Assembly (NCBI GenBank): GCA_016293265.1
Contig: JAEDEN010000012.1
Location: 1-34,997 of the forward strand
Reading direction: 5' to 3'
Length of the DNA: 34,997 bases
Source: Oscillospiraceae bacterium
Lineage (GTDB): Bacteria > Bacillota > Clostridia > Oscillospirales > Oscillospiraceae
The position numbers and the translations under genes were made by a program. Under the pieces are notes generated by a model. It worked only from the letters and a program-made list of their open reading frames with translations. It had not been told where the DNA came from and did no database searches. Positions 1 to 7,628 of this stretch are shown here, piece after piece (position 1 is the stretch's first letter; the number at the start of each line of letters is the position of its first letter).

Positions 1-82
1 CCATTTTGGGGGTTATATTGCACACCTTTGTTCTGTGCGGTATTGCCTTAGAAAAAAGCTGGTTCTAACTTCCAGGATCATG

Positions 83-140
83 AAAAGCAGCCGTCCATTT
101 TCCCTTTTGGAGAAACGGACGGCTGCTTATTTGTTCCCCC
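83..140. terminator. Terminator of a gene upstream of the window
   Basis: A 12-bp perfect inverted repeat (85-96 with 117-128, AAGCAGCCGTCC and its complement) encloses a 20-nt loop that can itself pair partly. It is followed on the plus strand by a T-rich stretch (TTATTTGTT). It probably ends a gene lying left of position 1. Bases 1-82 hold no gene that I can support. Confidence 0.7.
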
Positions 141-144
141 GAAA

Positions 145-174
145 ACTGCCGGTTTTCCATGGAAACCCGGCAGT
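145..174. repeat. 30-bp near-perfect palindrome
   Basis: ACTGCCGG (145-152) and CCGGCAGT (167-174) pair, as do TTTCC (154-158) and GGAAA (161-165); only the 153/166 pair mismatches, and the central AT is the loop. No T-tract follows on either strand, so it does not look like a terminator. It sits between the preceding terminator and the tsaE promoter and may be an operator or a repeat. The gene-free stretch 1-332 otherwise holds only the terminator and the promoter. Confidence 0.5.
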
Positions 175-268
175 CTCCCCCTGTTCGTATATGTCATATG
201 CGGAAACTGCCCGCTGCTTCCTTCTGCCAGCAGATGAAAAAAAGCCTGCAACATCTTTATTTTGCACA

Positions 269-297
269 TTGTTCAAAGGTGCAAAGTGTGATATACT
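269..297 (+). promoter_or_regulatory. Promoter of tsaE-tsaB
   Basis: TTGTTC (269-274) and TATACT (292-297) are separated by 17 bp, matching a sigma-A promoter. Transcription would start near 304, leaving a short leader of about 28 nt before the tsaE start. Confidence 0.65.
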
Positions 298-332
298 AAA
301 TTGATTTAAGAATTTTTGAAAGGAGCTTCGCC

Positions 333-764
333 GTGGAATTCTTCTCACACAGCCCCGCGGAGACCGAGGCACTGGCCGAGCGTCTGGCTGCCCGGCTCTC
401 TCCCGGCGACGTGGTGGCCTACGAGGGGGGCCTTGGCATGGGCAAAACGGCCTTCACCCGGGGTCTTGCCCGGGGCCTTGGCTATACAGGCCATGTTACC
501 AGCCCCACCTTTACCATTGTCAATGAATACGAGGGGAAGGGCCTTCCCCTGTTCCATTTTGATATGTACCGTCTGGGCAGCGCCGATGATCTTTTTGACA
601 TTGGCTGGGAGGATTACCTGGACCGCGGGGGCGTCTGCGCCGTGGAATGGAGCGAACTGGTTTCCGATGCCCTGCCGCCGGAGACCATCCATGTCCGCTT
701 TGCCCGCTGCCCGGAAAATGACTCCTGGCGCACCATCACCATCGAAGGAGTGGACCTGCCATGA
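333..764 (+). CDS. tsaE: tRNA threonylcarbamoyladenosine biosynthesis ATPase TsaE
   Basis: TsaE is the P-loop ATPase that works with TsaB and TsaD to place the threonylcarbamoyl group on A37 of ANN-decoding tRNAs in the cytoplasm. The 143-residue product has the normal family length. Its Walker A motif GGLGMGKT lies at residues 30-37, and the typical SPTFTIVNEY segment follows near residues 60-70. The start is GTG at 333, chosen because AAAGGAG at 319-325 is seven bases upstream. The stop codon overlaps the tsaB start (ATGA, 761-764), so the two are translationally coupled. TsaD is not in the window. The identification is firm from sequence pattern. Confidence 0.95.
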   Translation: MEFFSHSPAETEALAERLAARLSPGDVVAYEGGLGMGKTAFTRGLARGLGYTGHVTSPTFTIVNEYEGKGLPLFHFDMYRLGSADDLFDIGWEDYLDRGGVCAVEWSELVSDALPPETIHVRFARCPENDSWRTITIEGVDLP

Positions 765-1450
765 AAATCCTTGCCCTTGAAACCTCCGCAAAGGCCGTCT
801 CTGCGGCCGTCTGCGAGGATGGAAAAATCCTCTGCGCCGGATATCAGGATACCGGCCTCACCCACAGCCGGACCCTTATGCCCATCGTGGAGAGCATTTT
901 AAAAAACACCGACCTGACCATGGCGGATATCGGTGCCGTGGCCGTGGCCGTTGGTCCCGGTTCCTTCACCGGAATCCGCATCGGCGTTGCCGCCGCCAAA
1001 GGCCTCGCCTTTGCCGCGGATAAGCCAGCCATCGGCGTTTCCACCCTGGCCGCCATGGCCCGGAATGTGGCATTTTGCGATGGTCTCATCATCTGTGCTA
1101 TGGACGCCCGCCGCCAGCAGGTCTATAACGCCCTGTTTGAAGCCGCCGACGGTCATCTTACCCGCCTGACGGAAGACCGTGCGATTGGCCTTGCCGACCT
1201 TCTGGAGGAGGTGAGGGACGATCCCCGCCCCAAGATGATCGTAGGCGATGGCGGCCGGCTCTGCCGGAACTTCCTGACCGAAAGAGGCGTGGCCTGCCGC
1301 CTTGCCCCTGCCCATCTGGTGATGCAGAACGCCATGTCCGTAGCCCTGGAGGCTGAGGGTATGGCGGCAGAGGGCAAGCTCCTCTCCGCCCAGTCCCTGG
1401 AGCCGGTATATCTCCGTCCGCCTCATGCGGACCTTCCCAACCGAGCGTGA
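761..1450 (+). CDS. tsaB: tRNA threonylcarbamoyladenosine biosynthesis protein TsaB
   Basis: TsaB is the inactive paralogue of TsaD that forms the scaffold dimer for t6A37 synthesis. The 229-residue protein opens with MKILALETSAKAVSAAV and carries the diagnostic GPGSFTGIRIG loop near residues 64-75, then ends with the family-typical PVYLRPPHAD. It overlaps tsaE by four bases. In many Clostridia rimI and tsaD follow; here the operon goes directly to upp, so those genes must lie elsewhere if present. The ATPase fold lacks the metal-binding histidines of TsaD, as expected for TsaB. Confidence 0.95.
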   Translation: MKILALETSAKAVSAAVCEDGKILCAGYQDTGLTHSRTLMPIVESILKNTDLTMADIGAVAVAVGPGSFTGIRIGVAAAKGLAFAADKPAIGVSTLAAMARNVAFCDGLIICAMDARRQQVYNALFEAADGHLTRLTEDRAIGLADLLEEVRDDPRPKMIVGDGGRLCRNFLTERGVACRLAPAHLVMQNAMSVALEAEGMAAEGKLLSAQSLEPVYLRPPHADLPNRA

Positions 1451-1488
1451 CCATTCCATATTTTATACACAATAAAGGAGAACTGATT

Positions 1489-2121
1489 ATGAGCGGAAAA
1501 GTACATATCATGGATCATCCCCTGGTGGCCCACAAGATGACCATCCTCCGAGACAAAAACACCAGCGTGAAGGATTTCCGGGACCTGGTCTCCGAGATCG
1601 GTATGCTTATCACCTATGAGGCTACCCGCGACCTGCCCCTTACCACCAAGCACATCGAAACCCCCATCTGTCCCATGGAGGCCCCCACCCTCAAGGGCAA
1701 GAAGTTCGCCGTGGTACCCATTCTCCGGGCAGGCCTGGGTCTGGTGGACGGCGTTTTGCGTATGGTGCCCGCCGCCCGGGTGGGCCACATCGGTATGTTC
1801 CGTGACGAAGAAACCCTGGAACCCCATGTGTACTTCTGCAAAATGCCCAAGGATGTGGCCGAGCGGGACATCCTGATCGTGGATCCCATGCTGGCCACCG
1901 GCGGCAGCGCCGACGCTGCCATCGCGGAGATGAAGAAGCGGGGCTGCACCCACATCAAGCTCATGGTGCTGCTGGCCGCTCCTGAGGGCATCCAGCGCAT
2001 TCAGGAGGCCCATCCCGATGTGGACATCTACTGCGGCGCTTTGGATGACCACCTCAATGAGCACGGCTATATCGTGCCGGGCCTGGGCGATGCCGGCGAC
2101 CGCATCTTCGGCACCAAATAA
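1489..2121 (+). CDS. upp: Uracil phosphoribosyltransferase
   Basis: Upp converts uracil and PRPP to UMP in pyrimidine salvage. The 210-residue protein matches the family length. The PRPP-binding loop LIVDPMLATGGSADAA is at about residues 127-142, and the uracil-binding segment ending in GLGDAGDRIFGTK closes the chain. The frame is open from 1447, but ATG 1489 is preferred because AAAGGAG (1474-1480) precedes it by eight bases and the protein then starts with the usual MSGKVHIMDHPL. It lies 38 bp after tsaB in the same direction and ends just before a strong terminator, so it is probably the last gene of a three-gene unit. Confidence 0.95.
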   Translation: MSGKVHIMDHPLVAHKMTILRDKNTSVKDFRDLVSEIGMLITYEATRDLPLTTKHIETPICPMEAPTLKGKKFAVVPILRAGLGLVDGVLRMVPAARVGHIGMFRDEETLEPHVYFCKMPKDVAERDILIVDPMLATGGSADAAIAEMKKRGCTHIKLMVLLAAPEGIQRIQEAHPDVDIYCGALDDHLNEHGYIVPGLGDAGDRIFGTK

Positions 2122-2125
2122 CGGC

Positions 2126-2160
2126 AAAAATCCCTCCCGGAATCCGGGAGGGATTTTTTT
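2126..2160. terminator. Bidirectional terminator between upp and the hemolysin III gene
   Basis: A 15-bp stem (2126-2140 with 2144-2158) with a three-base loop is flanked by A5 on the left and T7 on the right, so it can work on both strands. The stop codon of the convergent minus-strand gene lies in the T-tract. Confidence 0.92.
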
Positions 2161-2851
2161 AATACAGCAGATTGTAGATGCCAAACCAGTGGAACAGTGC
2201 CCCCGCCAAAACGAACAGGTGCCAGACACAGTGGTCGTACTTCCGGTTCCTGGCAAAGGGAATCATCCCAATGGTATAGGCAACGCCGCCCAAAAAGATC
2301 AGCAGCAGCAATGGTCTATTGTTCTGATAGAGGTCGGGCAAAAACAGCAATCCGCTCCAGCCGATGACAAAGTACAGCGTAAAGTGCAGTGGCCGCCACC
2401 GCCCCGGGCCAAACACGGCAATCAGAGTGACACCAAAAAGGATGACCATCCACTGGATGCAAAAGAAGGCAACGCCTACGCGGTTTCCCAGATATACCAG
2501 TAAAATAGGAGCGAAGGTGCCGCCGATCAAGAGGTAGATGGAGCTGTAATCCAGCCGGCGGCAGATGCGCTTGATCCTTGAGCCGGTGGGCATGGCATGG
2601 TAGATGCAGCTTGCGAGCATCATCACCACCATGCTGATCCCATAAAAGCAGGAGGCCGTCAGTTTTAAAGGCGTATCCGAGCGGAGCAACAGCAGCACAA
2701 GGCCCGCGATGGCAAGTCCGGTTCCCACGCCATGAGTTACGGTATTGATGACCTCCTCCCCAATGGTCAGGTGGGGCGGCTCATTTTTTGCCCGGATGGC
2801 TTCCCTGCGCGCAAAGCGCGGATCCCTTGGTGCTCTTTCGATCGCTTCCAT
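2159..2851 (-). CDS. Hemolysin III family (PAQR/TrhA-like) membrane protein
   Basis: The protein belongs to the bacterial hemolysin III/PAQR family of seven-helix membrane proteins, a family thought to have metal-dependent hydrolase-like active sites; its substrate is unknown and the haemolysin name is historical. Seen here are about seven hydrophobic segments, the SCIYHAMP motif after helix 2, RRLDYSSIYLLIGGTFAP, and a C-terminal HCVWHLFVLAGALFHW with the conserved histidines. The frame runs to a GTG at 2860, but GAGGGAG (2865-2871) is too close to it. ATG 2851 has better spacing and gives about 230 residues. It is a single-gene unit with its own promoter. Confidence 0.9.
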   Translation of the reverse strand: MEAIERAPRDPRFARREAIRAKNEPPHLTIGEEVINTVTHGVGTGLAIAGLVLLLLRSDTPLKLTASCFYGISMVVMMLASCIYHAMPTGSRIKRICRRLDYSSIYLLIGGTFAPILLVYLGNRVGVAFFCIQWMVILFGVTLIAVFGPGRWRPLHFTLYFVIGWSGLLFLPDLYQNNRPLLLLIFLGGVAYTIGMIPFARNRKYDHCVWHLFVLAGALFHWFGIYNLLY

Positions 2852-2895
2852 GCCGTTCACGCTCCCTCAAATCTTATAATATAGTTTATAATACT

Positions 2896-2924
2896 ATATT
2901 ACATCATATACAGTTTTCTTTCAA
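2896..2924 (-). promoter_or_regulatory. Promoter of the hemolysin III gene with an overlapping dyad
   Basis: On the minus strand TTGAAA (2924-2919) and TAATAT (2901-2896) are 17 bp apart. A perfect 8-bp inverted repeat, AATATAGT (2878-2885) and ACTATATT (2893-2900), overlaps the -10 element and the predicted start point, the position of a repressor operator. The binding protein is unknown. Confidence 0.6.
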
Positions 2925-3077
2925 GTAGTATCTGCATGAACTTTTTGTAAATGCCAGGAAAATTTCAGGAGATCCTGCCGCCGGAACACCGCCGCCGGAC
3001 TGTGCCTTACCCAGCCTCACAGGCGGTCACCCGTCAAATCACACAAAATTCGCGGAATGATTTTTCTCCCTTCGCCC

Positions 3078-3106
3078 TTGCGTTTTTCCGGGATCTACGG
3101 TAGAAT
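3078..3106 (+). promoter_or_regulatory. Promoter of ssnA-ygfK
   Basis: TTGCGT (3078-3083) and TAGAAT (3101-3106) are 17 bp apart. Transcription would start near 3113, giving a leader of about 137 nt before ssnA. Bases 2925-3077, upstream of this, contain GC-rich patches but no gene that I can support. Confidence 0.65.
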
Positions 3107-3113
3107 ACAACCA

Positions 3114-3249
3114 AAGTAAAGGATGATAGCTGCAACGGAGTGCTTCGCGCACGGGCTGACACCTATCTTCCTTTTTGTTTTGATAGGTGTTTCAAGCATC
3201 CGTGCTTGAGGCGCCTTTTCTTTTTATCTTTCTACAAGGAGGTCCATAT
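3114..3249 (+). promoter_or_regulatory. Structured 5' leader of ssnA-ygfK, candidate riboswitch or attenuator
   Basis: The leader has three local hairpins: GTGC/GCAC (3140-3143 with 3149-3152), a 9-bp ACACCTATC/GATAGGTGT stem (3159-3167 with 3182-3190) with a pyrimidine-rich loop, and CAAGCA/TGCTTG (3193-3198 with 3203-3208). A long-range pairing of ACGGAGTGC (3135-3143) with GCATCCGT (3196-3203), with one bulged G, would exclude the first and third hairpins while keeping the middle one. Such mutually exclusive folds are typical of regulatory leaders. I could not match it to the purine, FMN, TPP, SAM, ZTP, fluoride or guanidine consensus. A T-rich run (3216-3225) follows, then the ribosome binding site AAGGAGG. 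Confidence 0.5.
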
Positions 3250-4593
3250 ATGATTTTACTTGCAAACGGAAGAGTCATCACCCGCGACCAGGAGGGCGTA
3301 GGTTACCTGGAAAACGGCGGCGTTGTGACTGACGGCGGCAAAATCGTGGCCGTAGGCACCACCGCCGAACTGAAAACCGCTTATCCCGCCGCGGAATTTG
3401 TGGATGCCAAGGGCGGCGTCATCATGCCCGGGCTCATCAATGCCCACACCCACATCTATTCCGCCCTGGCCCGGGGGCTGAGCATCAAGGGCAACAACCC
3501 CACCAACTTCCTGGAGGTTTTGGAGGGCACCTGGTGGGCCATCGACCGCAAACTGGACCTGGAGGCGACCCGCGCTTCCGCCCAGGCTCTGGTCATCGAC
3601 AGCATCAAGCAGGGCGTCACCACCATTTTTGACCACCACGCCTCCTTCTGCCAGATCCCCGGCTCCCTCATGAAGATTGCCGAGGTCACCCGGGAATACG
3701 GCATTCGCGCAAGCCTTTGCTACGAGGTCAGCGACCGGGACGGTGAGGAAAAATCCATCCAGTCCGTCCAGGAAAACAAAGATTTCATTGACTACTGCGA
3801 AAAGAATCCCAGCGATATGCTCAAGGCCATGTTCGGCGGCCACGCCCTGTTCACCATCTCCGACAAGACCTTTGACCGCATGAACGCCGCCAACGCTGGA
3901 CGGGTGGGCTATCACATCCATGTCTCCGAGGGTATGAACGACGTATACGACAGCCTGCAAAATTACGGCCGCCGTCCCGTCCAGCGGCTCCAGGATCACG
4001 GCATTCTGGGCGAAAAGACCATCCTGGGCCACTGCATCCACGTAAACACCGCCGAGATGGACCTCATCAAGGCCACGGATACCATGTGCGTCAACAACCC
4101 GGAGAGCAACATGGGCAACGCCGTGGGCATCTCCCCCGTACTGCAGCTTTACAAAAAGGGCATCCTGGTGGGAATGGGCACCGACGCCTACACCAACGAT
4201 ATGCTGGAGTCCATCAAGGTAGCCCTGTGCTCCCAGCGGCACAATGCCTGCCTGCCGGGCGTTGCCTGGTGCGAGGTGACGGATATGCTGTTCCGCAACA
4301 ACGCCAAAATGGCGGAGCGCTGTGGCTTCCCCACCCTGGGCGTCCTGAAGCCCGGCGCCGCCGCCGATGTCATCGTCATGGACTACAAGCCTTTCACCCC
4401 CTTCTCCGACGCCAATATCGACGGCCATATGCTCTTCGGCATGACGGGCCGCCAGTGCCAGACTACTATGGTAAACGGCAAGATCCTGATGCGGGACCGG
4501 GTCCTGACCGGGATCGACGAGGAGGCCGTCAACGCCCACATCCTGGAATCCTCCAAGCGGCTCTGGGGGAAACTGAACAACTGCACCTACTAA
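3250..4593 (+). CDS. ssnA: SsnA-like amidohydrolase (putative purine-pathway aminohydrolase)
   Basis: The 447-residue protein is an amidohydrolase-superfamily enzyme of the SsnA/guanine-deaminase-like group, expected to hydrolyse a C-N bond in a purine-derived ring using a bound metal. Metal ligands visible in order are H66 and H68 (NAHTHIYSALARG), H222/H224 (GYHIHVSEG), H261 (GHCIHV) and D312 (GMGTDAYTND). The start at ATG 3250 follows AAGGAGG (3236-3242); the upstream extension of the frame belongs to the leader. It is followed 24 bp later by ygfK. Established knowledge: ssnA and ygfK occur together in E. coli and in gut anaerobes within purine/urate degradation gene sets. The exact substrate cannot be read from sequence. 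Confidence 0.9.
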   Translation: MILLANGRVITRDQEGVGYLENGGVVTDGGKIVAVGTTAELKTAYPAAEFVDAKGGVIMPGLINAHTHIYSALARGLSIKGNNPTNFLEVLEGTWWAIDRKLDLEATRASAQALVIDSIKQGVTTIFDHHASFCQIPGSLMKIAEVTREYGIRASLCYEVSDRDGEEKSIQSVQENKDFIDYCEKNPSDMLKAMFGGHALFTISDKTFDRMNAANAGRVGYHIHVSEGMNDVYDSLQNYGRRPVQRLQDHGILGEKTILGHCIHVNTAEMDLIKATDTMCVNNPESNMGNAVGISPVLQLYKKGILVGMGTDAYTNDMLESIKVALCSQRHNACLPGVAWCEVTDMLFRNNAKMAERCGFPTLGVLKPGAAADVIVMDYKPFTPFSDANIDGHMLFGMTGRQCQTTMVNGKILMRDRVLTGIDEEAVNAHILESSKRLWGKLNNCTY

Positions 4594-4617
4594 TCATAAC
4601 AACGGAGGTTTATAACA

Positions 4618-7572
4618 ATGTCTGAATTGATGACCCCCATTTCCTTCCGGGGACTGATGCACTGGATCACTGCGGAATATCAGCGGGAAGGCACTGTTTT
4701 CGGCGTCCACAAGCCTTACAGGGCCGGGGAGAAAAAGCTGCCCATCTTCGGCGAGACCATCGAGACTCCCTTCGGCCCCGCCGCCGGCCCCAACACCCAG
4801 TTGGCCCAGAACATTGTGGCGGGCTACTTTGCCGGTGCCCGGTTCTTCGAGCTGAAAACCGTCCAGAAGATGGACGGCGCAGAGCTGGCGGCCTGCATCA
4901 ACCGCCCCTGCATTCTGGCGGAGGACGAGTGCTACAACTGTGAGTGGAGCACGGAGCTATATGTTCAGCAGGCCTTTGAGGAATATGTAAAGGCCTGGTG
5001 CGCCCTGAAGATCATGAGCAAGGTGTATGGCCTTGGAGATCCCAACGGCTTCGTATTCAATATGTCCGTGGGCTATGACCTGGCGGGCATCCGGGGTGAA
5101 AAGATCGACGCCTTCCTGAACGGCATGATGGACGCGGGCTCCACGCCTGTTTTCCAGGAGTGCATCAAGGTTTTGAAGGAGCTGTTCCCTCACGAGAGTG
5201 CCTATATCGACACCATTACCCCCCATATCTCCCACAGCGTGACCCTCTCCACCCTCCACGGCTGCCCGCCGGACGAGATTGAGCGCATCGCAAGCTATCT
5301 CATCCGGGAAAAGGGCCTGCATACCTTCGTCAAGTGCAATCCCACCCTTCTGGGTTACGAAACCGCCCGCTCCATCCTGGACGGCATGGGCTACGATTAT
5401 ATTGTTTTTGACGACCATCATTTCAAAGAGGACCTTCAGTACGATGATGCCGTTCCCATGTTCCGCCGCCTTCAGGCGTTGGCTGACCAGCAGGGTGTGG
5501 AATTCGGCCTGAAGCTCTCCAACACGTTCCCCGTGGACGTTACCCGAAGCGAGCTCCCCAGCAGCGAGATGTACATGGCGGGCAAGTCCCTCTTCCCCCT
5601 GACCACCACCATGGCCGCCCGCCTTGCAAAGGAGTTTGACGGGAAGATGCGCATCTCTTACGCCGGCGGCGCCGATGCGCTGAACATCGACAAGCTGTTC
5701 TCCCTTGGCATCTGGCCCATCACCATGGCCACCACAGAGCTCAAGCCCGGCGGCTACCAGCGCTTTGTCCAGATCGGTGAGCGGCTGGATACACTGAAAT
5801 TCAAGCCCTTTACCGGTGTGGATGTTGCGGGCATCGAGGCTCTGGCCCTGGCTGCCCGGCGGGACAAATACCATGTAAAACCCGTAAAGCCCCTGCCCAG
5901 CCGCAAGCTGGCGGAAGCCTCCCCCCTCATGGACTGCTTCACCGCCCCCTGCAAGGGCGGCTGCCCCATCGGCCAGGACATCCCGGAGTACATCGAGCTT
6001 TGCCGCAAGGGCGAGTATGCCTCCGCCCTGCGCCTGATCACCGAGAAGAACCCCCTGCCCTTCATCACCGGCACCATCTGCGCCCACCGCTGTATGTCCA
6101 AGTGCACCCGGAATTTCTATGAGACCCCCGTGGAGATCCGGGCCACCAAGCTGGTGGCTGCGGAGCGCGGCTATGACGACTATCTGGCAAAGGTCAAGGC
6201 CCCCGTCCCTGCCGGAACCGGCGCAAAGGTGGCTGTCATCGGCGGCGGCCCCACAGGCATGGCGGCAGCCTATTTCGTGGGCCGGGCCGGTATCCCCGTC
6301 ACCCTCTTTGAAAAGACCGGTCAACTGGGCGGCATTGTCCGCCAGGTAATCCCCGCCTTCCGCATCTGCGATGAGGCCATTGACAAGGACGCGGCCCTTG
6401 TGGAAAAAATGGGCGTGGACGTAAGACTGAACACCCCCGCCCCCACGGTTGAAGCTCTGAAAGCCCAGGGCTATACCCATATTTTCTTTGCCGTGGGCGC
6501 CTGGAAAGCAGGCCGTCTGGATATCCCCGGAAATGTCCTGCCCGTCATCCAGTGGCTGAAGGACATGAAGACCGGGAAGGAAGTCTCCCTGGGCCATGTG
6601 GCCGTGATAGGCGGCGGCAACACCGCCATGGATGCTGCCCGGGTGGCTCTGCGCCAGGGTGCCAAATCCTCCACCCTGGTCTATCGCCGCACGAAAAAGT
6701 TCATGCCCGCTGACGCCGAGGAACTGGAGCTTGCCATGGCCGACGGTGTAAACTTCCTGGAGCTGGTCTCCCCTGTGGAGCAGAAGGAGGGCAAGCTGAT
6801 CTGCCGCAGGATGAAGCTGGGCGACATTGACGCATCCGGCCGCCGGGGCGTTGTGGAAACCGACGAGCTGGTGGAGATCTGCTGCGACACGGTGATCTCC
6901 GCCGTGGGCGAGCAGGTGGACTGTGACTTCTTCACCGCAAACGGCATCCAGGTGGGCCCCAAAGGCACTCCCTCCTTCCAGACCAACCTGGAGGGCGTTT
7001 ACGCCGGCGGCGACGCCCGCCGCGGCCCCGCCACCGTGGTGGAGGGCATCGCTGACGCCCAGGCCTTTGCCGACGCCGTGATCGGCGAAGCCCATAAGTA
7101 TACGGTCCCCGCAAAGGCCCTTTCCACCCGTGCCGACGCCATCGCCAAAAAGGGTATCCTGCGGGAGAGCGCCAGGTGCGAAGGGGACCGCTGCCTGAGC
7201 TGCAACGTTGTTTGCCAGGTCTGCGCGGATGTGTGCCCCAACCGGGCCAATGTGGTCATCCAACTGCCCGACGGTCGCCACGAGATCCTGCATGTGGACC
7301 GTATGTGCAATGAGTGCGGCAACTGCGCCATCTTCTGCCCCTACGACTCCTCCCCCTACCGGGCAAAGCTGACGCTGTTCCTGGACCGGAAGGGCTTCGA
7401 GGAAAGCGTGGAAAACTCCGGCTTCCTGCCCCTTGGCGGCCATAAGGTTCTGGTGCGACTGGCGGGGGAGGTCTACGAGGCCGACCTTGATGCCGACAAC
7501 GCCCTTCCCGCCGACATGGAAGTCTTCATCCTCACCGTTTTGGATCACTACGCCTATCTCATGGCCCGCTGA
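4618..7572 (+). CDS. ygfK: YgfK-type flavin/iron-sulfur oxidoreductase (putative selenate reductase subunit)
   Basis: This 984-residue protein has the full YgfK architecture. Residues 1-400 resemble a dihydropyrimidine/dihydroorotate dehydrogenase-like barrel. A glutamate-synthase-small-subunit-like part begins with the cysteine cluster CFTAPCKGGCPIGQDIPEY near 440, continues with an FAD-binding GGGPTGMAAAY near 540 and an NAD(P)-binding GGGNTAMDAAR near 663, and closes with YAGGDARRGPATVVEG. The C-terminal ferredoxin-like part has CLSCNVVCQVCADVCP near 858 and CNECGNCAIFCP near 897, enough cysteines for two 4Fe-4S clusters. It is annotated in E. coli as a putative selenate reductase subunit and is linked to anaerobic purine catabolism with SsnA. 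GGAGG at 4604-4608 precedes the ATG. Partner molybdenum hydroxylase genes are absent here. Confidence 0.92.
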   Translation: MSELMTPISFRGLMHWITAEYQREGTVFGVHKPYRAGEKKLPIFGETIETPFGPAAGPNTQLAQNIVAGYFAGARFFELKTVQKMDGAELAACINRPCILAEDECYNCEWSTELYVQQAFEEYVKAWCALKIMSKVYGLGDPNGFVFNMSVGYDLAGIRGEKIDAFLNGMMDAGSTPVFQECIKVLKELFPHESAYIDTITPHISHSVTLSTLHGCPPDEIERIASYLIREKGLHTFVKCNPTLLGYETARSILDGMGYDYIVFDDHHFKEDLQYDDAVPMFRRLQALADQQGVEFGLKLSNTFPVDVTRSELPSSEMYMAGKSLFPLTTTMAARLAKEFDGKMRISYAGGADALNIDKLFSLGIWPITMATTELKPGGYQRFVQIGERLDTLKFKPFTGVDVAGIEALALAARRDKYHVKPVKPLPSRKLAEASPLMDCFTAPCKGGCPIGQDIPEYIELCRKGEYASALRLITEKNPLPFITGTICAHRCMSKCTRNFYETPVEIRATKLVAAERGYDDYLAKVKAPVPAGTGAKVAVIGGGPTGMAAAYFVGRAGIPVTLFEKTGQLGGIVRQVIPAFRICDEAIDKDAALVEKMGVDVRLNTPAPTVEALKAQGYTHIFFAVGAWKAGRLDIPGNVLPVIQWLKDMKTGKEVSLGHVAVIGGGNTAMDAARVALRQGAKSSTLVYRRTKKFMPADAEELELAMADGVNFLELVSPVEQKEGKLICRRMKLGDIDASGRRGVVETDELVEICCDTVISAVGEQVDCDFFTANGIQVGPKGTPSFQTNLEGVYAGGDARRGPATVVEGIADAQAFADAVIGEAHKYTVPAKALSTRADAIAKKGILRESARCEGDRCLSCNVVCQVCADVCPNRANVVIQLPDGRHEILHVDRMCNECGNCAIFCPYDSSPYRAKLTLFLDRKGFEESVENSGFLPLGGHKVLVRLAGEVYEADLDADNALPADMEVFILTVLDHYAYLMAR

Positions 7573-7590
7573 GCGGCCTTGAACACGCAA

Positions 7591-7619
7591 AAAGAGCCTG
7601 CCTCGCGGCAGGCTCTTTT
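7591..7619. terminator. Bidirectional terminator between ygfK and dnaE
   Basis: AAAGAGCCTGCC (7591-7602) and GGCAGGCTCTTT (7607-7618) form a 12-bp stem with loop TCGC, flanked by A-rich and T-rich sides. It serves the convergent ygfK (plus) and dnaE (minus) transcripts. Confidence 0.9.
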
Positions 7620-7628
7620 CATATGGTT

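Noticed and set aside
3114..3249. Purine riboswitch call for the ssnA leader
   Set aside because: The TATA, loop-loop and CCGTAAA-type core positions of the purine aptamer are absent.
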